Shown here one piece after another: positions 20,201 through 24,434 of a stretch of 24,434 nucleotides of DNA. The stretch covers positions 1-24,434 of the forward strand of contig CAZSYT010000044.1 in NCBI GenBank assembly GCA_964610905.1. The letters are read 5' to 3'. Origin of the DNA: JAJZJT01 sp964610905 (GTDB lineage Bacteria > Actinomycetota > Acidimicrobiia > Acidimicrobiales > RAAP-2). Below the pieces are notes generated by a model. That model saw only the letters and a program-made list of their open reading frames with translations. It was not told where the DNA came from and did not search any database. A program made the translations under genes and the position numbers. How positions within the stretch are numbered: position 1 is the first letter of the stretch; each line of letters starts with the position of its first letter.

Positions 20201-21571
20201 TCACGCCGGGGGGCGCGGCGCCCCGGCGAGCTGGTCGCGCACGGTGGCGGCCAGCCGGTCGGCGACCGCGGCGGCCACCTCGGCGTCTGCCGCCTCCACC
20301 ATCACCCGGACCACCGGCTCGGTACCGCTCGCGCGGACCAGCACTCGTCCCCGGTCGCCGAGGCCGGCCGACTCCTCGGCCACGGCGTCCCACACTGCCC
20401 GGCACTCGGCCAGGGCCCGGGCGTCGGCCACGGGCACGTTGAGCAGCACCTGGGGCACCGGCTCGACCAGCCCCCGGACGAGGTCGGCGACCGGCCGGCC
20501 CGAGCGGACCACGTGGTCGGCCAGCACGAGCCCGGTGAGCAGGCCGTCCCCGGTGGTGGACAGGTGCCGGAAGATGATGTGCCCCGACTGCTCGCCGCCG
20601 AGGGAGAGGCCGTCGGCGTCGAGGGCGGCGAGCACATGGCGATCCCCCACCGGCGTCTCCTTCACCACGATGCCGCGCTCCTGCATGGCGAGGCGGAAGC
20701 CGAGGTTGGTCATGACGGTCACGACCACCGTGTTGCCGGCGAGCTGGCCCCGTTCGGCCAGGTCGACGGCGAAGAGGGCGAGGAGCTCGTCGCCCCCGAC
20801 GACGGCGCCCGAGGCGTCGACGGCGACGAGGCGGTCGGCGTCGCCGTCGAGGGCCAGGCCGAGGTCCGCCCCGTGCTCGACCACCGCCTGTGACAGGGAG
20901 CCGGGCTGGGTCGAGCCGAACCCGTCGTTGATGTTGGCCCCGTCGGGCTCGCACCCGATGGCCACGACCTCGGCGCCGAGGCGCCGGTAGAGCCGGGCGG
21001 CGAACGCCGACGCAGCCCCATGGGCACTGTCGACGACGAGGCGGAGGCCGTCGAGGCGCCGGCCCTCCACCAGCGAGCAGAGGTGGCCGACGTAGGCGTC
21101 CCCGGCACCGGGCTCGGGGTCGATCCTCCCCACGCCGTGGCCCGAGGGACGCACCGGGCCGCGCACGGCCGGGTCGAGGACCCGGCCGACCTCCTCCTCG
21201 ATGGCCCGCTCGTCCTCCTCGGCGAGCTTGGTGCCACCGGCGCCGAACAGCTTGATGCCGTTGTCGGCGAAGGGGTTGTGCGACGCCGACACCACGGCCG
21301 CGGGGACCCGGTCCCGGGCGGACAACCAGGCCAGCGCCGGCGTGGGCAGCACCCCGGCGTCGACGACGTCGGCTCCTTCGGCGGCCAGCCCGGCCGACAG
21401 TGCCGCCTGTAGCAGGGCACCCGACCGCCGCGTGTCGCGGCCGACGACGAAGGTCGCGGCCGGCAGGCACCGGGCGGCGGCGCGTCCGAGGGCCAGCACC
21501 AGCTCGGGTGTCAGCTCGGCGTTGGCAACGCCCCGTACGCCGTCGGTGCCGAAGCGGAGCCCGCCACCCAT
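20201..21571 (-). CDS. glmM: Phosphoglucosamine mutase GlmM
   Basis: A 456-residue alpha-D-phosphohexomutase that converts glucosamine-6-phosphate, made by the neighbouring GlmS, to glucosamine-1-phosphate. RFGTDGVRGVAN (6-17) is the N-terminal signature, VVSASHNPFADNGIKLFG holds the phosphoserine S97, LALDGDADRLVAVD the metal-binding aspartates, LGGEQSGHIIF the sugar-binding loop and VRASGTEPVVRVMVEA the phosphate-binding loop. The ATG at 21569-21571 begins four bases after the rpsI stop, so it is probably co-transcribed with rplM-rpsI. Confidence 0.97.
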   Translation of the reverse strand: MGGGLRFGTDGVRGVANAELTPELVLALGRAAARCLPAATFVVGRDTRRSGALLQAALSAGLAAEGADVVDAGVLPTPALAWLSARDRVPAAVVSASHNPFADNGIKLFGAGGTKLAEEDERAIEEEVGRVLDPAVRGPVRPSGHGVGRIDPEPGAGDAYVGHLCSLVEGRRLDGLRLVVDSAHGAASAFAARLYRRLGAEVVAIGCEPDGANINDGFGSTQPGSLSQAVVEHGADLGLALDGDADRLVAVDASGAVVGGDELLALFAVDLAERGQLAGNTVVVTVMTNLGFRLAMQERGIVVKETPVGDRHVLAALDADGLSLGGEQSGHIIFRHLSTTGDGLLTGLVLADHVVRSGRPVADLVRGLVEPVPQVLLNVPVADARALAECRAVWDAVAEESAGLGDRGRVLVRASGTEPVVRVMVEAADAEVAAAVADRLAATVRDQLAGAPRPPA

Positions 21572-21575
21572 CGGC

Positions 21576-21974
21576 TCAGCGCTTCGAGTACTGCGGAGCC
21601 TTGCGAGCCTTCTTCAGGCCGTACTTCTTCGACTCCTTCTCGCGGGCGTCACGGGTGAGGAACCCACCACGCTTGAGCGTGGTCCGCAGCTCGGGTTCGA
21701 TGGCGCACAAGGCCCGGGCGACGCCGAGACGGAACGCTCCCGCCTGACCGGCGACGCCGCCGCCGTCGATGGTCACGTCGATGTCCCACGACTGGGTGGT
21801 GTCGGTGATCCGCAGGGGCTCGGTGGCCACCATCCGGTGGGTCGCCGACGTGAAGTAGGCCTCGAAGGGCTGCTTGTTGACGGTGATGGTCCCGTCACCG
21901 GGGCGGAACCGGACGCGGGCGACGGCCCGCTTGCGGCGTCCGGTCGTCTGGCACAGGGGGGCGGCGTTGGCCAC
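21576..21974 (-). CDS. rpsI: 30S ribosomal protein S9
   Basis: A 132-residue S9 of normal length with GRRKRAVARVRFRPGDGTITVN near the start, GGGVAGQAGAFRLGVARAL in the middle and the invariant C-terminal tail ending QYSKR, which reaches the ribosomal P-site. The GTG at 21972-21974 has GAGGAG about seven bases upstream. It follows rplM after 38 bp, the near-universal rplM-rpsI pair, and is followed by glmM. Confidence 0.98.
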   Translation of the reverse strand: MANAAPLCQTTGRRKRAVARVRFRPGDGTITVNKQPFEAYFTSATHRMVATEPLRITDTTQSWDIDVTIDGGGVAGQAGAFRLGVARALCAIEPELRTTLKRGGFLTRDAREKESKKYGLKKARKAPQYSKR

Positions 21975-22012
21975 GGAGAGCTCCTCGTTCGGTGGTCGTC
22001 GGGTGGTCCCGC

Positions 22013-22480
22013 TCAGGCTCCGCCACGCGCCGAGGACGTGCGCCGGGCGGCGGGCAGCTCGAGGGGGACGGGCGACTGGGCTTGGTGGGGATGGTCGGGG
22101 CCCCGGTAGACCTGCAGCTTGCGGGCCATCTGGCGTCCCAGGCGGTTCTTCGGCAGCATCCCCCGTACCGCGTCGCGCACGACGGCGTCGGCGTTGGTCG
22201 CCAGAAGGTCGCTGTAGCGCGTGGCGGTGAGGCCGCCCGGGTAGCCGCTGTGGCGGTAGGCGTACTTGGCGTCGGCCTTGCCGGCGGTGAGTACGACCTT
22301 GTCGGCGTTGACCACGATCACATGGTCACCGGTGTCCACGTGGGGCGCGAAGGTCGGCTTGTGCTTCCCCCGAAGGATCGACGCGACCTCGGTGGCCAGA
22401 CGGCCGAGCACCAGGCCGTCGGCGTCGACGACGTGCCACTTGCGCTCGATGTCGCTGGGCCTTGGGGTGAACGTGCGCAC
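22013..22480 (-). CDS. rplM: 50S ribosomal protein L13
   Basis: A 155-residue L13. VRTFTPRPSDIERKWHVVDADGLVLGRLATEVASILRGKHK is the N-terminal part, GDHVIVVNADKVVLTAGKADAKYAYRHSGYPGG the core, and AVRGMLPKNRLGRQMARKLQVYRGPDHPHQAQSP the conserved C-terminal part. An additional C-terminal tail of about 15 residues is present. The frame is open further upstream, but GTG 22480 is chosen because AAGGA lies seven bases before it and homology starts there. A promoter about 215 bp upstream gives a long structured leader. Confidence 0.98.
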   Translation of the reverse strand: MRTFTPRPSDIERKWHVVDADGLVLGRLATEVASILRGKHKPTFAPHVDTGDHVIVVNADKVVLTAGKADAKYAYRHSGYPGGLTATRYSDLLATNADAVVRDAVRGMLPKNRLGRQMARKLQVYRGPDHPHQAQSPVPLELPAARRTSSARGGA

Positions 22481-22546
22481 GTGTGGTCCTTGCTCGGTCG
22501 GTGCTCGGAATCGTCTTGCCGGGCCGCTGCCCGGTCTGAGCCGCGT

Positions 22547-22566
22547 CCGCTCGGGTGCCCGAGCGG
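22547..22566. repeat. Perfect 20-nt inverted repeat in the rplM leader
   Basis: CCGCTCGGG and CCCGAGCGG pair perfectly around two bases, 67 nt before the rplM start. In the mRNA it forms a stable hairpin that could act as attenuator or protein-binding site. Confidence 0.5.
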
Positions 22567-22627
22567 CGCTCCACTCCCGGCCGAGCCCGGCCGGGCACTC
22601 GCCCACCCGGCCTCGAGGCACGGTCCA

Positions 22628-22644
22628 TGCCAACCCCGTTGGCA
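22628..22644. repeat. Stem-loop in the rplM leader
   Basis: TGCCAAC, a three-base loop and GTTGGCA form a perfect 7-bp stem that is less G+C-rich than its surroundings. It lies about 150 nt before the rplM start inside the predicted leader. Confidence 0.45.
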
Positions 22645-22694
22645 GGGCCGTCGCCCGGGCGGCACCGGGTGCGGCACCCGGAGAGCGGCCCTCA

Positions 22695-22724
22695 ACGATA
22701 GGGCGCCGGCGACCCCCGGAGCAA
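22695..22724 (-). promoter_or_regulatory. Promoter of rplM-rpsI (TTGCTC-N18-TATCGT)
   Basis: On the minus strand TTGCTC (22719-22724), an 18-bp spacer and TATCGT (22695-22700) give a plausible housekeeping promoter with the same -10 as groES. The start near 22688 implies a leader of roughly 208 nt. Confidence 0.6.
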
Positions 22725-22760
22725 GCCGGCAGGGGTTGCGGCCCCGGGGCGGGCGGTGAC

Positions 22761-22844
22761 GGGCTGCCGGGCGGGCTGCCGGGCGGGCTGCCGGACGGGC
22801 TGCCGGACGGGCTGCCGGGCGGGCTGCCGGACGGGCTGCCGGGC
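22761..22844. repeat. 12-bp minisatellite, seven tandem copies
   Basis: Seven head-to-tail units GGGCTGCCGGRC (R is A or G, the only variable base) fill 84 bp and end exactly at the base before the truA stop codon. Each unit contains self-complementary CCGGGC/GCCCGG parts, so the transcript could fold in several registers. It may serve as the truA terminator region. Confidence 0.9.
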
Positions 22845-23765
22845 TCACCGGGGGGGCTCGCCGGTGGGCAGGTCCCCGTAGCGGACGGCGACCAGGGCCA
22901 GGCCGTGGGGCGGTGCCGGCTGGGCGGCGCTGCCCCGGTCGGCCGACCGCAACGTGACGACCACGTCGGCGGGCCGGCGCCGTCCCCGGCCCACCTCGAC
23001 CAGCGTTCCCACGATCGAGCGCACCATCTGGTGGCAGAAGGCGTTGGCCTCGATCTCGAAGGCGTAGAGGGTCCCCGTCGCCGGGGCGAGGACTCCGCCT
23101 GCCGTCGCCCAGGTCGCGTCGACGACCCGGCGGACGATCGGGTCGCCGGGCCCCGTTCCCGGAGGGCGTCGGCAGAAGGCCCGGAAGTCGTGCTCGCCGA
23201 CCAGCACGTCGGCGGCGGCGGCCATCGTGCGGAGGTCGAGGGGGTCCGCCACGTGCCACGCCCGGGGGGCGAGCAGGGGGTCGGGGACCGGTGCGTTGAG
23301 GACGAGGTACCGGTAGCGCCTCGCCGTGGCCGATCGCCTCGCGTCGAAGCCCTCGGGAGCCGGGGCGGCCGACCGCACGGCCACGGCCGGGGCGAGCTGT
23401 CGGTTGCACGACCGCACGAGGGCCACCGGGTCGAGCGACCCGGCGGCGTCCTCGGGGAGGTCGACGTGGACCACCTGGTCGAGCGCGTGCACGCCGGCGT
23501 CGGTGCGTCCGGCGCAGACGAGGGTGACCGGTGCCCGGACCTGGCGCCCGAGGGCCTCGGCCAGTGCGCCGGCCACGGTCACCTGGCCGTCCTGGGCGGC
23601 GAAGCCGCGGAAGGGGGCACCGTCGTAGGCGAGACGAAGCACCCACCGGACCCGTCCGGGCTCGGGGCCCTGGTCGGGGTGCGGGGCCGGCTGCCCGCCG
23701 GAGGAGACGTCCGGTCCGGGCGTCCCCGCCCGCTCCGGTGCGGTTCCCGGGTCCGGGTCGCTCAC
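22845..23765 (-). CDS. truA: tRNA pseudouridine(38-40) synthase TruA
   Basis: A 306-residue TruA. WVLRLAYDGAPFRGFAAQDG (41-60) is the N-terminal signature, CAGRTDAGVHALDQVVH holds the catalytic D89, RRYRYLVLNAPVPDPLL and EHDFRAFCRR the middle part, and FEIEANAFCHQMVRSIVGTLVEVG the C-terminal motif. It isomerises uridines 38-40 of the tRNA anticodon arm. The first 38 residues are low-complexity Pro/Gly/Asp and lack homology; GTG 23765 is the first possible start, but GTG near residue 42 would be too late for the core, so the N terminus remains uncertain. It lies between rplQ and rplM, as usual in actinobacteria. Confidence 0.95.
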   Translation of the reverse strand: MSDPDPGTAPERAGTPGPDVSSGGQPAPHPDQGPEPGRVRWVLRLAYDGAPFRGFAAQDGQVTVAGALAEALGRQVRAPVTLVCAGRTDAGVHALDQVVHVDLPEDAAGSLDPVALVRSCNRQLAPAVAVRSAAPAPEGFDARRSATARRYRYLVLNAPVPDPLLAPRAWHVADPLDLRTMAAAADVLVGEHDFRAFCRRPPGTGPGDPIVRRVVDATWATAGGVLAPATGTLYAFEIEANAFCHQMVRSIVGTLVEVGRGRRRPADVVVTLRSADRGSAAQPAPPHGLALVAVRYGDLPTGEPPR

Positions 23766-23770
23766 CGGTG

Positions 23771-23810
23771 CGCCCGGACCGCTCTCGCCCGGACCGCTCT
23801 CGCCCGGGCC
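23771..23810. repeat. 15-bp direct repeat upstream of truA
   Basis: CGCCCGGACCGCTCT occurs twice in tandem (23771-23785, 23786-23800) with a partial third copy to 23810, in the 100-bp spacer between rplQ and truA. A short stem GCCGGC-CCGCC-GCCGGC at 23838-23854 lies next to it and may end the rplQ transcript. Confidence 0.7.
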
Positions 23811-23865
23811 ACCGCCGACCCGACGGCCGTGCAGCCCGCCGGCCCGCCGCCGGCAGGACGCCGTG

Positions 23866-24219
23866 TCACACCAGTTCGATGCGGGCCATCGGGGCGTTGT
23901 CGCCCTGGCGCGGCCCGAGCTTCAGGATCCGCGTGTAGCCACCGGGCCGGTCGACGTAGCGCGGACCGATCTCCTCGAAGAGCTTGTGCGCCATGTCCTT
24001 GTCGCGGATGAAGGCGACGACGTTGCGCTGGCGGGCCACACCCCCCTTTCGGGCAGCGGTGATGACCTTCTCGGCGACCGGGCGGAGCGCCTTGGCCTTG
24101 GCCTCGGTGGTGACCAGGTACTCGGCGGCGATGAGCGACGCCACCAGGTTGCCCATCATCGCCTTCTGGTGGGCGGCGTCGCCGCCGAAGCGACGACCCT
24201 TCTTCGGGGTCCCGAGCAT
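23866..24219 (-). CDS. rplQ: 50S ribosomal protein L17
   Basis: A 117-residue L17 of normal bacterial length: MLGTPKKGRRFGGDAAHQKAMMGNLVASLI at the N terminus, TTEAKAKALRPVAEKVITAARKG in the middle and GGYTRILKLGPRQGDNAPMARIELV at the C terminus. The ATG at 24217-24219 follows the rpoA stop after nine bases, the conserved rpoA-rplQ arrangement; a weak TGAGGT precedes it and partly overlaps the rpoA stop codon. Confidence 0.98.
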   Translation of the reverse strand: MLGTPKKGRRFGGDAAHQKAMMGNLVASLIAAEYLVTTEAKAKALRPVAEKVITAARKGGVARQRNVVAFIRDKDMAHKLFEEIGPRYVDRPGGYTRILKLGPRQGDNAPMARIELV

Positions 24220-24228
24220 CGTACGACC

Positions 24229-24434
24229 TCAGTCCTTCGTCTTGAGCGAGAGGCCACGCTCGTCGAGCTTCTGGACGACCTCGTCGAGCGACTTCTGGCC
24301 GAAGTTGGTGATGTTGAGCAGGTCGTCGAGCGTGCGCTCGACGAGCTCGCCGATGGTGTTGATCTGGGCCCGCTTGAGGCAGTTGCGGGGGCGCTCGGTC
24401 AGGTCGAGGTCCTCGATGCGGAGGTCGAGGTCCG
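24229..24434 (-). CDS. rpoA: DNA-directed RNA polymerase alpha subunit, C-terminal part (cut by window edge)
   Basis: The last 68 codons of rpoA, covering most of the alpha C-terminal domain that contacts UP elements and activators. The translation reads DLDLRIEDLDLTERPRN, then CLKRAQINTIGELVERTL, DDLLNITNFGQKSLDEVV and QKLDERGLSLKTKD before TGA at 24229-24231. The helix-hairpin-helix residues NFGQKSLDEV are typical. The start lies beyond the right edge. Confidence 0.97.
   Translation of the reverse strand, partial: DLDLRIEDLDLTERPRNCLKRAQINTIGELVERTLDDLLNITNFGQKSLDEVVQKLDERGLSLKTKD

Larger units (their letters stand above)
22481..22760 (-). promoter_or_regulatory. Upstream region and long mRNA leader of rplM-rpsI
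   Basis: This 280-bp gene-free stretch holds the promoter at 22695-22724, the hairpins at 22628-22644 and 22547-22566, other GC-rich inverted segments and the ribosome-binding site of rplM. A leader of this length before an r-protein operon in such a compact genome suggests post-transcriptional control; the fold and ligand are not known to me. Confidence 0.4.

Noticed and set aside
18221..20893. 890-codon open frame on the plus strand across glmS and part of glmM
   Set aside because: It is antisense to two well conserved enzymes and shows only compositional His/Gly/Val/Asp-rich sequence typical of shadow frames.
22761..22844. CRISPR-like array
   Set aside because: Units are 12 bp, directly adjoining and without spacers; this is a minisatellite, and no cas gene is present.

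Overview
The window is high-GC DNA (roughly 70-75% G+C by eye) with many GTG starts, very tight gene packing and several start codons that sit only 6-8 nt downstream of a -10-like hexamer. Together with a gene order that closely follows the actinobacterial chromosome (rpoA, rplQ, truA, rplM, rpsI, glmM, glmS, acpS, nnr, alr, tsaE, tsaB, rimI, tsaD, groES, groEL, guaB3, all read on the minus strand), this points to a member of the Actinomycetota. The single visible groEL with a Gly-Met tail and a perfect CIRCE element would suit a deep-branching class such as Acidimicrobiia, but that rank is my inference. A 26-base G run followed by ten Ns at 9147-9182 marks an assembly gap, so this is a draft or metagenome-derived contig.

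Right part (9245-24434, all minus strand) is conserved housekeeping. Reading in the direction of transcription from the right edge: the C-terminal end of rpoA, rplQ, truA, then a 364-bp spacer with a 12-bp tandem repeat, a good promoter and a long leader, then rplM-rpsI, glmM, glmS-acpS-nnr-alr (amino-sugar synthesis, carrier-protein activation, NAD(P)HX repair, D-alanine supply), a family-4 uracil-DNA glycosylase leading into tsaE-tsaB-rimI, then tsaD, and finally groES-groEL. The t6A genes tsaB/tsaD/tsaE are close together, with rimI, as in mycobacteria. The groES promoter and its CIRCE operator lie inside the last codons of tsaD.

Left part (517-9005) is an accessory block of mixed orientation between groEL and the partial guaB3 at the left edge. 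It holds an ECF sigma factor overlapping a single-pass membrane protein, an FMN-dependent alpha-hydroxy-acid oxidase, a short Erm(37)-like 23S rRNA methyltransferase, a sulfatase divergently paired with a TetR regulator around two contiguous 18-bp operator-like palindromes, a small membrane protein, a YbjQ-family protein, a Cys-containing lipoprotein of unknown function and a CoA-type NUDIX hydrolase.

No tRNA, rRNA, CRISPR array, insertion sequence or phage gene was seen. I do not see a clear undescribed multi-gene system. The most informative signals are regulatory: the tandem operators between tetR and the sulfatase gene, the CIRCE/promoter embedded in tsaD, the repeated leaderless-start architecture, the run of 4-bp GTGA gene overlaps, and the structured leader in front of rplM.
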